A stretch of 64,000 nucleotides of DNA from GCA-2737665 sp966211705 (GCA_966211705.1 CBIHOC010000001.1:124001-188000), one strand, 5' to 3'. Counted from the stretch's first letter, positions 8,625-17,437 are shown. The notes: generated from the sequence alone by a model not told the origin. Numbers and translations: made by a program.

Positions 8625-8662
8625 AAAATAGACCACCCTAACGATGGCCTATTTGTTTGTGG
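8625..8662 (-). terminator. Rho-independent terminator of the NHL-repeat gene
   Basis: On the minus strand AAATAGGCCA pairs with TGGTCTATTT (one G-U-type position) around a nine-base loop, followed by TTTATTTG. It lies just after the NHL gene stop at 8678. Confidence 0.6.
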
Positions 8663-8677
8663 GAGCTATGATTTAGA

Positions 8678-10288
8678 CTAATCTACTACTATCTTTTGCT
8701 TTTCTATATTGCCTGCAATGCTTACAAGCACAAAATAAACTCCACTGCCGTATTCAGAAATGTCAACTTTAAATTCAGTTGTAGTCATGTCTTTCGTTTC
8801 AAATATTAGCCTACCAGTCACATCAACAATCTGAATATACTCGGCTTTATCATATAAGCTTATCGTGATTTTTCCATCTGATGGGTTCGGGAATGCTGTA
8901 AACTCTGAATGTACCGTTCCGTCACTGCCAGCTAACCGATTGCAACAACTGCTCCCCCCATATGGGTTAGTACTTACCTGCACAGTAGAAGTCGCTGTTG
9001 CACAGCACATACCGGATACGGTTACAGTGTACGTTTTTGGAGTTCCGACATTACACCAGGTAGAGGTAGGTTGAGCAACTGTTGTGCTGCTTAAATTTGT
9101 GTTTGGAGACCAAGAATAAGAAAGCCCAGTTATTGCGGATGTTCCGATTTGAACTCCAGTAGTAGTACATCCGCAGCAGCTTGTGTTTTGATTAGAAACG
9201 TTAGGGCCTGCACTTGCAACGCAATATGGCATTGTCACTTTTCTTATCCTTACATTGCTTGCGTCAGCGATGAACATGTTATTACTATTATCAAAGCAAA
9301 TCTTGTATGGCCCACTCAAGTTTGCAGAAGTAGCAGCGGCTCCATCACCACTAAAACCAGCTGTACCTGTTCCTGCAAATGCTGTAATTGTCGCTCCTAA
9401 TGCATTAACTTCCCTAATTTGGTTGCAAGCCGCATCGGAAACGAAAATATTTCCGTAAGAATCAATTGCTAAACCATAAGCATTAGAAAGCGTCGCCGAT
9501 GTTGGAGAACCTCCATTGCCTGTGCAAGTTTGTGTTCCTGTGCCTATAAAAGTTGTTATGGTTCCTGATGTATTGATTTTTCTTACTTTACCTAGATCGG
9601 CTATATAAATATTTCCACCAGCGTCGCCTATAACATCCATTGGATTTGCTAGTTGTGCAGATGTAGCTGCACCTCCGTCACCTGAATATCCAGATGTTCC
9701 GGTTCCGGCAATTGTACTTATAGTTCCAGATGAATTGACCTTCCTAATACGATAATTGAATTTGTCTGCGATATATAACTCACCACCTATAAAAGCGATT
9801 CCATTAGGGTTATTTAGTTTAGCAGATGTAGCAGCTCCTCCATCACCGCTAAAGCCTCCAATACCATTGCCAGCATAGGTGCTTATAACTCCAGAGGTGT
9901 TTATTTTGCGAACAACATTATTATTAGCGTCTGCAACATATAAATTACCAGACGCATCAAATGCCAAGGCTACGGGATAATTGAGCTTGGCAGATGTTGC
10001 TGATCCACCATCACCGGTATATCCAGACGTTCCTGTTCCTGCGATCGTACTTATAATGCCTGATGAATTTACTTTTCGTACTTTATTATTAGCACCATCA
10101 GCGATATAGATATTACCTGAACCATCAGCTACTACTCCTTGAGCAGCATTTAAATTCGCAGAAGTGGCTGCTCCTCCGTCTCCGCCAGATCCTTGAGTTC
10201 CATTACCAGCAACGGTAGTTATTATAGGTTGTGAATAACTAAGCAGGCCAGACAACCCGAAAGTTAGCAATAGCTGTATCCTTTTCAT
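8678..10288 (-). CDS. Secreted NHL-repeat beta-propeller protein with T9SS sorting domain
   Basis: 536 aa. A signal peptide covers about residues 1-20 (MKRIQLLLTFGLSGLLSYSQ). Six NHL-type repeats of about 54 residues follow (pattern GDGGAATSAxL...GNxYIADxxNNxVRKVNSSG...IAGTGTSG). Then comes a Cys-rich, PKD-like segment (CCGCTTTG, TYTVTVSG) and a C-terminal sorting domain (FPNPSDGKITI ... GVYFVLVSIAG). It should be exported by Sec and then T9SS to the surface or medium; such propellers usually bind ligands. Base composition is clearly more A/T-rich than neighbouring genes, and codons such as AAT, ATA and TTA are frequent. This suggests recent acquisition. Confidence 0.85.
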   Translation of the reverse strand: MKRIQLLLTFGLSGLLSYSQPIITTVAGNGTQGSGGDGGAATSANLNAAQGVVADGSGNIYIADGANNKVRKVNSSGIISTIAGTGTSGYTGDGGSATSAKLNYPVALAFDASGNLYVADANNNVVRKINTSGVISTYAGNGIGGFSGDGGAATSAKLNNPNGIAFIGGELYIADKFNYRIRKVNSSGTISTIAGTGTSGYSGDGGAATSAQLANPMDVIGDAGGNIYIADLGKVRKINTSGTITTFIGTGTQTCTGNGGSPTSATLSNAYGLAIDSYGNIFVSDAACNQIREVNALGATITAFAGTGTAGFSGDGAAATSANLSGPYKICFDNSNNMFIADASNVRIRKVTMPYCVASAGPNVSNQNTSCCGCTTTGVQIGTSAITGLSYSWSPNTNLSSTTVAQPTSTWCNVGTPKTYTVTVSGMCCATATSTVQVSTNPYGGSSCCNRLAGSDGTVHSEFTAFPNPSDGKITISLYDKAEYIQIVDVTGRLIFETKDMTTTEFKVDISEYGSGVYFVLVSIAGNIEKQKIVVD

Positions 10289-10392
10289 GCTTTATATTTT
10301 TGATTGCTTACTCTTTTAAGGATTTTCCGCTTTCTCCTTATTCATATTGAAATTAAATATATAAATTATTTGTTTATTCACATCTGAAACGT

Positions 10393-10410
10393 GATTTTTC
10401 ATGAAAAATC
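10393..10410. other. Perfect 18 bp palindrome GATTTTTCATGAAAAATC
   Basis: Lies in the A/T-rich gap between the divergent NHL-protein and lipoprotein genes. It could be an operator for either; no regulator gene is adjacent. The rest of 10289-10505 shows only A/T-rich spacer and a weak -7 box TATCTTCG at 10483-10490. Confidence 0.4.
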
Positions 10411-10505
10411 AGTAATGGATAGTTATTGTCCTGAACAGGTAAGAAACAAGCCAACCCGCTTTCTCCTCCCGCCGATTTGGGCTATCTTCGTACAAAACCC
10501 ATTCT

Positions 10506-12113
10506 GTGAAGCGATTCCTGCTTTTACTCCTTGCCGGGAGCCTGCTCCTGCCCGCCTGCCGCCGCGACGGCGGACCGTCCTGGGACACCGGGCTGGTCCT
10601 GCCCATTGCCCACGGCTCGCTGACGATCGATAACCTCGTGCCCGACAGCCTGACGGCGACCAATGCCGACGGTTCCATCAAGCTCGTTTATTCCACGACC
10701 TTCCTCGGGCTGAATACGGATACGATTTTCAATATCCCGGATACGACCATTCCCAATGAATATCATTTGCCGTTCGGGTGGACAAATTTCAACGGGGGAG
10801 ACCCAATCACACCTACTGCCCCGCCTGAGCAAATCACTTATGATCTTGGGACGATTGAATTGGTAAATGGTATACTGGAAGAAGGGCAATTGATCCTGCA
10901 ACTCCGGAACGATATCCGCCGCAAAATTGTACTCAATTACCAGGTGCCTTGTGCGACTTACAACGCCGTTTCTTTTGACACGAGCTTTGTTATTCCCGCT
11001 GCGCCGGACTCGCTTAATGGTTATAGCATGAGCGTCGTGGTCGACCTGTCGGGCTATACAATCGATTTTACAGGAGTGAACAATGATCGTGTAAATACCC
11101 TTACCACACTTTTTTCTGCGCAGATTGCCCCGGGAGAGCCTTCGGTCAGTGTGTATCCAGCTGATTCTGTTGTGGCGAATACCACCCTCACCGGCATCAA
11201 ACCCTATTACATCCGCGGTTATTTCGGAAATGAAACGGTGCAGGTCGGGCCGGAAGAAACGGGATTCTCCTTCTTCAAAAAGATCACCTCCGGCTCCATC
11301 GGGCTCGATTCGCTGAAGATGTCGCTCAGCATCGACAACTACGTGGGCATGGACTCGCGCCTGACGGTGAACAACATCTGGTCGCGCAACAGCCGCACGG
11401 GGCAAACGGTTTACCTCAGCAACTCGCTGATGGGAACGCCGGTGAACGTGAACCGCGCGCAATATTCCAATACGTGGCCACCGTCTGTGCCGAGTTCCTA
11501 CAACTTCGTATTCGACAACGGCAATTCGAATGCGAAAGCGCTCGTGGAAAACCTGCCCGATTACCTCGGCTACGACGTGACGCTGGTCACGAACCCGCTG
11601 GGCAACGTTTCCGGCAACAACGATTTCCTGTTCGCCGATTACGGCATCGATGCGAAGCTGAACGTGGAAATGCCGCTCAACTTCTTCGCCGCACAGTTAA
11701 CGGTGGTCGATACGCTGGTGCCGAACTTCGCTTCGGTGGAACGCCAGGAAAACGTGCTCGACGGGCAGCTGACCTTGTTCGCGCAGAACAGCTTCCCGTT
11801 CGACGCCGACATCCAGGTGTATTTCGTGGATGCGTTCGGGTTCATCACGGATTCCGTGGTGGCGTTCCCGAACCGCATCGCGTCAGGGCCGATCAATTCG
11901 ACGGGATTGTATTACATGAGCAGCGGCTTCACCAGCTCACAGGTCAACATCCCGCTCAATACCTTGCAGACGCGCAACCTGTTCTCCGCCTCGCGCATCA
12001 TCATCAAAGCGACGTTCGATACGAACTCCAGCCCGTCGTACGTCAAGATCTTCAGCAGCAACCGTCTCGACTTCCAGCTGACGGCTGATTTCAACTACCG
12101 TTTCGGCAATTGA
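10506..12113 (+). CDS. Large lipoprotein, unknown function
   Basis: 535 aa, starting at GTG 10506, which gives a clean lipoprotein signal (KRFLLLLLAGSLLLPAC, Cys18). The body is predicted beta-rich, with repeated two-strand segments and little charge clustering (for example LQLRNDIRRKIVLNYQVP, LFAQNSFPFDADIQVYFVD), typical of Bacteroidota envelope lipoproteins. It ends in DFQLTADFNYRFGN. It is followed within three bases by the DUF5723-like gene and then, overlapping, a T9SS protein, so the three are probably co-transcribed. A role in the outer envelope is inferred from signal and context. Confidence 0.7.
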   Translation: MKRFLLLLLAGSLLLPACRRDGGPSWDTGLVLPIAHGSLTIDNLVPDSLTATNADGSIKLVYSTTFLGLNTDTIFNIPDTTIPNEYHLPFGWTNFNGGDPITPTAPPEQITYDLGTIELVNGILEEGQLILQLRNDIRRKIVLNYQVPCATYNAVSFDTSFVIPAAPDSLNGYSMSVVVDLSGYTIDFTGVNNDRVNTLTTLFSAQIAPGEPSVSVYPADSVVANTTLTGIKPYYIRGYFGNETVQVGPEETGFSFFKKITSGSIGLDSLKMSLSIDNYVGMDSRLTVNNIWSRNSRTGQTVYLSNSLMGTPVNVNRAQYSNTWPPSVPSSYNFVFDNGNSNAKALVENLPDYLGYDVTLVTNPLGNVSGNNDFLFADYGIDAKLNVEMPLNFFAAQLTVVDTLVPNFASVERQENVLDGQLTLFAQNSFPFDADIQVYFVDAFGFITDSVVAFPNRIASGPINSTGLYYMSSGFTSSQVNIPLNTLQTRNLFSASRIIIKATFDTNSSPSYVKIFSSNRLDFQLTADFNYRFGN

Positions 12114-12115
12114 TT

Positions 12116-13396
12116 ATGAAGCAGTTTTCCCGGAAATTTTTTCTTCCCTTCAGCTTGCTCCTGCTTGCTGAAACGGCATCGGCACAGGATCCCATGACCT
12201 TCGCGCATCGCCCCGCATGGCCCGTGCTGCCGAATGATTTTCAACGCTCCATCGCTTTCTCGGGCGAATACGCGGCCGGCTCGGATGCGCTCACGAATTC
12301 ATTCATCAGTTCCTTCTACCGCGGCGAATACTTAGACTCCGCGCTGAAGAAATCGCAGGAAGACCGGCTGCTTCCCACGAACCGCATCGGCGCATACGCG
12401 GCATACGGCATGGCATATTCCTGGCGCGACGACGTCGATTCCACGAAATGGGAATACATGATCGCTTACCGCGACCGGCAGGTGCTGTTCGGCACATTCG
12501 CTCCCGACGCATTTACGCTGGCCTTCGAAGGCAACCGCGCCTTCCGCGGCCGCACGGCTATCCTCGACGAGACACGCCTCGTGAGCATGCACTGGCAGCA
12601 GCTGCAGTTCGAAGCGAAATATTTTTCGCCCGACAACAATTCGGAAGCGGCATTCGGCTTTTCCCTGCTCAACGGGCAGTCCATGCAGGAGATCAGCATC
12701 CGCCGGGGCTCCGTATTCACGCAAAGCGACGGTACGTTCATCGATGTCACGAGCGACGCAACGTATTACAGCTCCGACACGGGCTCCACGCGTTTCGGCG
12801 CAAGGAACGGAAGAGGCGTTAGTTTCAACTTCCGCCTCAGCACGAGCAGCCGCAATACGGAAGGCCCGTTCATTCATCATTTCTCCTTCGCCGTGCAGGA
12901 CCTCGGCTACATCCGCTGGAATGACCGCACGCAGGTGTATGATGTCGACACGACGATCCATTTCACCGGCGCCGACGCTTCTGACGTGATCCTCAACGGC
13001 GGCACGGTCGCGGGCCTGCCGGAATCCGATTCCCTCATCGGCGAGCCGGAGCACAACGAGGTGATCATGTTCCTCCCGCTCGGGCTGCGTTTCCGCTACG
13101 GGCTGGTTTCCCGTCATCAATGGTGGGGGCTCATCGACGTGCGCTCGTGGAGCCATGCCGGCGCGCTTCCGCACGTGTCGCTGCTGGGCGGCTGGCACAC
13201 GAAAAAGAACACGGTTCGCCTGCTGGGCGGCGTGGCGTGGGGCGGCTACGCGCAGGTCCAGGTACCGCTGCAGGTGAGCTGGGAAGCATGCAGGCAATTC
13301 ACGCTCATGGCGGGAACGACAAATCTCGCGGGATACATTGTGCCCGATAAAACACACGGCCAGGGCTTGTATTTCAACCTTTCATTCGCATTCTGA
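12116..13396 (+). CDS. DUF5723-like outer-membrane protein
   Basis: 426 aa from ATG 12116; a TTG at 12110 overlaps the previous stop and is an alternative. A signal peptide ends at TASAQ. The mature protein shows many alternating amphipathic strands and an aromatic C-terminal residue (LYFNLSFAF), as in outer-membrane beta-barrels. The motif FSFAVQDLGYIRWN resembles a signature of Bacteroidota DUF5723 proteins. It sits between a lipoprotein and a T9SS substrate, which suggests a surface assembly or export unit. The family assignment is from memory of the motif and is moderately sure. Confidence 0.6.
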   Translation: MKQFSRKFFLPFSLLLLAETASAQDPMTFAHRPAWPVLPNDFQRSIAFSGEYAAGSDALTNSFISSFYRGEYLDSALKKSQEDRLLPTNRIGAYAAYGMAYSWRDDVDSTKWEYMIAYRDRQVLFGTFAPDAFTLAFEGNRAFRGRTAILDETRLVSMHWQQLQFEAKYFSPDNNSEAAFGFSLLNGQSMQEISIRRGSVFTQSDGTFIDVTSDATYYSSDTGSTRFGARNGRGVSFNFRLSTSSRNTEGPFIHHFSFAVQDLGYIRWNDRTQVYDVDTTIHFTGADASDVILNGGTVAGLPESDSLIGEPEHNEVIMFLPLGLRFRYGLVSRHQWWGLIDVRSWSHAGALPHVSLLGGWHTKKNTVRLLGGVAWGGYAQVQVPLQVSWEACRQFTLMAGTTNLAGYIVPDKTHGQGLYFNLSFAF

Positions 13397-14925
13397 TGAA
13401 AAAAGAAAATCCAAAATTGAAGCTCCAAATCCCAAACCGGGAACGATTGGGATTTCCGGGAAGGAAACTTTTGGGATTTGTCATTTGTTTTTTTGGATTT
13501 TTTACCGTCGCCACAGCACAAACATCCGCCCAATGGCAGCAGGTGTACGGCGGGCCCGGGCATGAATACGGCTACCGCGTGCGTTCCTGCATGGACCAGG
13601 GCTACATCGTGGCAGGCAGCACGGCAAGCGCGGGCGTAAGCGATGGTTATGTCGTCCGCACCGACAGCCTCGGGCTCATCATGTGGTCGAAATACTATAC
13701 CGGGAACAACGTCGACGTGCTGCGCAGCATCTGCCAGCTTCCTGATTCCGGCTACATCATGGCCGGCTATTCCAACTCCGGCGGAAATGGCGGCTACGAC
13801 GGCTGGGTGCTGCGCACGGACAAAAACGGCGACACGGCCTGGACGCGCTACATCGGCACTTCAGACTGGGATTTCTTTTACGACGTGGCGCCCACGTGGG
13901 ACGGCGGTTTTGTGCTTGCGGGAGGAACGTACGGGCTGGGCAGCGGAGACGAGGACATGTATTTCGTGAAGCTCGACTCGCTTGGCGATACGTTATGGAC
14001 GAAAACATACGGCGGCGCCGGGACCGACGAAGCCCGCGCGGTGATCGAGACCGGCGATTCCATGCTCGCGGCCTGCGGATTTTCCTACAGCCTGGGAGAT
14101 ACGGCCGGCGACAGCTGGATCTTGCGGATGAATGACCTGACAGGCGATACCGTGTGGACGAGAACTGCCGGTCAGCCGGCGGTCGCCGATAAAGCGTGGG
14201 GATTGACCGGCTATTTGTACGGCCGGATCCTTATTGCAGGCGAGTCGGAAATTGGCGGGGACCTTGACGGGTACGTGATTTCCATGGACACTGCCGGGAC
14301 TCCTGTTTTTTATATTCCGCTCAATCCCTCCGTTGCCGGCGATGATGTCATGCGCAGTATAGCGACCAAACCGAACGGTGATTTCGTTGCGGTGGGAGCA
14401 ACTGAAAATGGCGGCGGCGGGGATGGAGACATGTACTTCTTCGGAAGTGTCGGGTTTTCCGGTACAACTTTCGGCACCGTCCAGGAAGACGCGGGCTTCA
14501 GTGTCGATGTTGCCAAAGACGGTGGATACATTGCCTGCGGTTATACGGTGGGCTACAACTCCACACTTCCGAATGTATATCTCGTCAAGATCGATTCGGC
14601 GTATGCATCCACGCTTGTGCTGAACATCCGCGAACCGCTGAGTGTTGAACAACGGAATAGATCTTTCGCCTTTCCGAACCCGGCGGATGCGGTTTTGTCG
14701 GTTACAATAGACGCTGACCGGCCATTTTCAGGAAACCTGGCGCTGGAAGTTTTCGATCTCGCCGGGAAAAAAATCGGCCTTGCCCCGGCAGAATGGCAAT
14801 CGCATGATTCGCGTTCGGCTACCGGCAGGCTTGAAACGGCAACACTTCCCGCGGGCCTTTACCTGTACACGATCACCGATGATGGAGTGCCTGTCAGCTG
14901 CGGAAAGTTCGTCGTCGGGCACTAA
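13396..14925 (+). CDS. T9SS-sorted protein with delayed-repeat beta-propeller
   Basis: 509 aa; its ATG shares a base with the previous TGA (TGATG). After the signal region (FVICFFGFFTVATAQ) it has repeats of about 50 residues of the type DGGYIVAGxT...SYVxxTDSxGxxxWSKxYGG, found in many Bacteroidota secreted propellers. It ends with a sorting domain (FAFPNPADAVLSV ... LPAGLYLYTI). Residues 5 to about 40 are encoded by a copy of the CAAATCCCAAA repeat, including much of the signal peptide. It is therefore possible that translation starts elsewhere or that the repeat was recruited as coding sequence. Expected location: cell surface or medium. Confidence 0.8.
   Translation: MKKENPKLKLQIPNRERLGFPGRKLLGFVICFFGFFTVATAQTSAQWQQVYGGPGHEYGYRVRSCMDQGYIVAGSTASAGVSDGYVVRTDSLGLIMWSKYYTGNNVDVLRSICQLPDSGYIMAGYSNSGGNGGYDGWVLRTDKNGDTAWTRYIGTSDWDFFYDVAPTWDGGFVLAGGTYGLGSGDEDMYFVKLDSLGDTLWTKTYGGAGTDEARAVIETGDSMLAACGFSYSLGDTAGDSWILRMNDLTGDTVWTRTAGQPAVADKAWGLTGYLYGRILIAGESEIGGDLDGYVISMDTAGTPVFYIPLNPSVAGDDVMRSIATKPNGDFVAVGATENGGGGDGDMYFFGSVGFSGTTFGTVQEDAGFSVDVAKDGGYIACGYTVGYNSTLPNVYLVKIDSAYASTLVLNIREPLSVEQRNRSFAFPNPADAVLSVTIDADRPFSGNLALEVFDLAGKKIGLAPAEWQSHDSRSATGRLETATLPAGLYLYTITDDGVPVSCGKFVVGH
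13404..13500. repeat. CAAATCCCAAA element inside the start of a gene
   Basis: CAAATCCCAAA (13426-13436) and TTTGGGATTTG (13470-13480), with outer arms AAAATCCAAAA and TTTTTTGGATTTTT, occupy the first codons of the T9SS gene that begins at 13396. Confidence 0.75.
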
Positions 14926-14930
14926 AGCGT

Positions 14931-15070
14931 ATCTCAAAAATCACAAAACTGAAAATCCAAATCCCAAAGGCTGGTCAATGTACCTTTCAAAACAATCGAT
15001 TTTACTGAAGTTTGGGATTTGATTTTTTTGCTTTGGTTTTTCTTTTGAAGGCATACTTCGTTTTTGAGAT
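14931..15070 (-). repeat. 140 bp element with perfect terminal inverted repeats
   Basis: Ends are ATCTCAAAAA (14931-14940) and TTTTTGAGAT (15061-15070). Inside are CAAATCCCAAA/TTTGGGATTTG arms. Its reverse complement matches the copy at 62962-63100 through most of its length. It sits between convergent genes and probably terminates both. Confidence 0.8.
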
Positions 15071-15080
15071 AACTCCTGGT

Positions 15081-15920
15081 TTACTCCACTCCCAGGTGAT
15101 AATTCACCAATCCCGCGATCGGCGTTTCTGAAATGCGCGCGAGCTTTACGCCGTGCTCTTCGGCAATGCGGCGCAGGATGTTGCTGAAATAAAAGCCCAC
15201 CGAGCCCGTCACGTGCAGCGGCCACGCTTTTGCCTGCGGGTAGCGCATGATGTGATAACGGAAAAAATCCCGGAAATTTTCGGCGGCCAGCTCCACGCAT
15301 TGCGGGTGATCGATGTTCTGGAAGACGAACTTCGCATACGAAGCCAGGTAACGGTTCGGCAAAGGCTGACGGTAAACGTGATCGAGAATGTCGCCTGCGG
15401 AAGGTGTAAAACGTTTGACGAAATTTTCCTTCAGCGCCATGTCCATATCCCCGTACAGGTACAGCCGCAGCAATCGTTTCCCCAAAGCCGCTCCGCTACC
15501 TTCGTCGCCCAGCACGTAGCCCAGCGAAGGCCGGTTCTCCATGATCTTCTCCCCGTCGTACGTGCACGAGTTCGACCCGGTTCCAAGGATCGCCGCGATG
15601 CCGCTTTCCCGCCCGCACAGCGAGCGCGCCGCGCCGAGCAAATCACTGTTCACTTCGATCTTCGCGCCCGGGAACACTTCCGCCAGCGCCCCCCGCACAA
15701 TTTCCCTTTTCTCCTCCGACCCGCACCCCGCGCCGTAAAATGCAATTTCCCCCGGCACATTCCCGCCCAGCGCCACCAACACTTCCCGGCGCATGCTTTC
15801 CGCCATTTCCGCACCGCTCACCTGGTACGGATTGTACCCCTGCGAACGCACCGAAATCATTCCATCCGTAAGGCGCCAGTCCGTTTTCGTAGAGCCGCTG
15901 TCGGCGATGAGTAAATTCAT
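15081..15920 (-). CDS. BadF/BadG-type ATPase, N-acetylglucosamine kinase-like
   Basis: 279 aa, cytoplasmic, of the ASKHA (actin/hexokinase) fold. The phosphate-1 motif is LLIADSGSTKTDWRLTDG at the N-terminus, phosphate-2 is AAILGTGSNSCTYDG, and the adenosine motif region contains GSVGFYFSN near the C-terminus. It has the length and order of the eukaryotic-type GlcNAc kinase branch rather than BadF proper. Likely role: phosphorylating amino sugars during murein or glycan recycling. It is divergent from the DUF763 gene, with an iterated repeat between them. Confidence 0.8.
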   Translation of the reverse strand: MNLLIADSGSTKTDWRLTDGMISVRSQGYNPYQVSGAEMAESMRREVLVALGGNVPGEIAFYGAGCGSEEKREIVRGALAEVFPGAKIEVNSDLLGAARSLCGRESGIAAILGTGSNSCTYDGEKIMENRPSLGYVLGDEGSGAALGKRLLRLYLYGDMDMALKENFVKRFTPSAGDILDHVYRQPLPNRYLASYAKFVFQNIDHPQCVELAAENFRDFFRYHIMRYPQAKAWPLHVTGSVGFYFSNILRRIAEEHGVKLARISETPIAGLVNYHLGVE

Positions 15921-15941
15921 GCCGTGAAGATACTGGGAAAT

Positions 15942-16052
15942 GGTTCTGAGTTCTTAGAGCTGAGTTCTGAGTCCCGTACCCAAGAACTCAGAACCCAGAA
16001 CCCAGAACCCAGAACTCAGCTCTCAGAACTCAGCTCTCAGAACTCAGAACTC
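15942..16052. repeat. GAACTCAG/GAACCCA-word inverted array
   Basis: The left half carries GTTCTGAG and AGTTCTGAG words; the right half iterates AGAACCC (seven-base period, about 15980-16013) and CTCAGAACTCAG. It fills the gap between the divergent BadF and DUF763 genes and stops just upstream of the latter's promoter. Confidence 0.75.
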
Positions 16053-16055
16053 CCA

Positions 16056-16086
16056 TTGACAACGCTCTTCTGCCACCGTATCTTTA
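16056..16086 (+). promoter_or_regulatory. Promoter TTGAC ... TATCTTTA for the DUF763 gene
   Basis: TTGAC at 16056-16060 and TATCTTTA at 16079-16086 match the Bacteroidota -33/-7 pattern with a 23-base offset. The ATG is five bases further, so a leaderless message is likely. Confidence 0.5.
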
Positions 16087-16091
16087 CAACG

Positions 16092-17300
16092 ATGAAACGG
16101 TCCGGTGCTGCTGATCTTCCCCTGCATTATGGTTATGTCCCAAAATGGCTTGCTGAACGCATGGGCCGGCTCGGTCTCGCGATCACCGAAGCGGTCATTG
16201 CGGAATACGGCAAGCACGAGATGCTTCGCCGGCTGAGCGATCCGTTCTGGTTCCAGGGCTTCGGGGCGGTGATGGGCATGGACTGGCATTCCTCCGGCAT
16301 CACGACCTCCGTGATGGGCGCGCTGAAACGGGCGGTGAACCCGCATTCCCGCGAGCTGGGCATTTACATCTGCGGCGGGAAAGGAAAAGCGTCGAAGCAG
16401 GCGCCGGTGGAATTGCTGCGCGTGGGCGAAACGACCGGGCTCGACGGGAACCACCTTGTGCGGTGCAGCAGGCTGAGCGCCAAGGTCGACAACACCGCCG
16501 TGCAGGACGGCTTCCAGCTTTACCAGCACAGCTTCATCGTGAGCGACGACGGGCAATGGACGGTGGTGCAGCAGGGCATGAACACCGGCAGTACCGCGCG
16601 CCGCTACCACTGGCATTCCGACGGGCTCACTTCTTTCGTCAGCGATCCGCACGCCGCTATCTGCGGGAAGAACCAGGGCGACATCCTGAACCTCGCCGAC
16701 GGCCGGGCCGATCATGCGCGCTCCTCCATTCTCGAAATGACCACGGAATCGCCCGACCGCATCCTCAGGGAAACGCGCAAGCTCGTGATGCCCGCCCACC
16801 ACGAGGTGCAAAGCTCCGACGTCAACCTGAAGCGCCTCGGCGCGATGCTGTTCATCGCACACGAAAAACAACCTTCCGATTTCGAAGAGCTGCTGCTGCT
16901 CGAAGGCATGGGCCCGCGCGCCCTGCAATCGCTCGCGCTCGTCAGCGAGGTGATTTACGGAACGCCCACGCGCTTCAACGATCCCGCCCGCTTTTCCTTC
17001 GCGCATGGCGGAAAAGACGGCCACCCGTTTCCCGTGCCTGTAAATATTTACGACAACACGATCAGCGTGCTGCAGACCGCTATCCACAAGGCGAAGCTGG
17101 GCAATTCCGAAAAACAGGACGCCATCCGCATGCTATCGAAAATTTCAATGCAGGCCGAAAAAGGCTTCACCCCGAACGAAGATCTCGTCGAAAAAGTGAT
17201 CGCGAAAGAGCGGAAGGATTCCTGGAAATACGGGGGAAGAACGGTTTTCGGGAAAGAGAAGCCGCCGACGGGAATTCAGCTTGAGCTGTTTGATGAATAA
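16092..17300 (+). CDS. DUF763 family protein
   Basis: 402 aa from ATG 16092, chosen because an upstream extension would translate the repeat. The conserved opening KRSGAADLPLHYGYVPKWLA and later motifs (FWFQGFGAVMGMDWHSSGITT, QGMNTGSTARRYHWH, GMGPRALQSLALVSEVIYGTP) are characteristic of DUF763, a family found in bacteria and archaea without a settled function. The segment GMGPRALQSLALVSE resembles a helix-hairpin-helix, which would fit nucleic-acid binding. No signal peptide, so cytoplasmic. Genes around it give no pathway clue. Confidence 0.8.
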   Translation: MKRSGAADLPLHYGYVPKWLAERMGRLGLAITEAVIAEYGKHEMLRRLSDPFWFQGFGAVMGMDWHSSGITTSVMGALKRAVNPHSRELGIYICGGKGKASKQAPVELLRVGETTGLDGNHLVRCSRLSAKVDNTAVQDGFQLYQHSFIVSDDGQWTVVQQGMNTGSTARRYHWHSDGLTSFVSDPHAAICGKNQGDILNLADGRADHARSSILEMTTESPDRILRETRKLVMPAHHEVQSSDVNLKRLGAMLFIAHEKQPSDFEELLLLEGMGPRALQSLALVSEVIYGTPTRFNDPARFSFAHGGKDGHPFPVPVNIYDNTISVLQTAIHKAKLGNSEKQDAIRMLSKISMQAEKGFTPNEDLVEKVIAKERKDSWKYGGRTVFGKEKPPTGIQLELFDE

Positions 17301-17327
17301 TGTGCAGGTGAATGATTAATAATTGGG

Positions 17328-17437
17328 CGTGCCCGCTTCGCTGCGCTCGGGTCAGGCTATACGCTTCAAGTCCTCCCTCGTCACGGAACGTGACGAGATG
17401 CGGGCTTTCCGCTCCTATCCTTCACGCAAATTCATCC
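17328..17437 (+). ncRNA. Structured GGGCGTGCCC...TCAGGCT...CTTTCCGCTC element
   Basis: GGGCGTGCCC at the left is followed by a C/G-rich hairpin (CCCGCTTCGCTGCGCTCGGG), CAGGCTATACGCT, a perfect nine-base stem with a three-base loop (CTCGTCACG GAA CGTGACGAG, about 17379-17399), and GGGCTTTCCGCTCCTATCC. I recall similar GGGCG...GGTCGGGCT...TCCGCT blocks in many Bacteroidota intergenic regions. Function is unknown; it could be a small RNA or a repeat. The orientation is a guess. Confidence 0.4.

Noticed and set aside
15942..16052. Possible start of the DUF763 gene inside this region
   Set aside because: A frame is open from 15924, but it translates the repeat; family conservation begins at the ATG at 16092, right after the promoter box.
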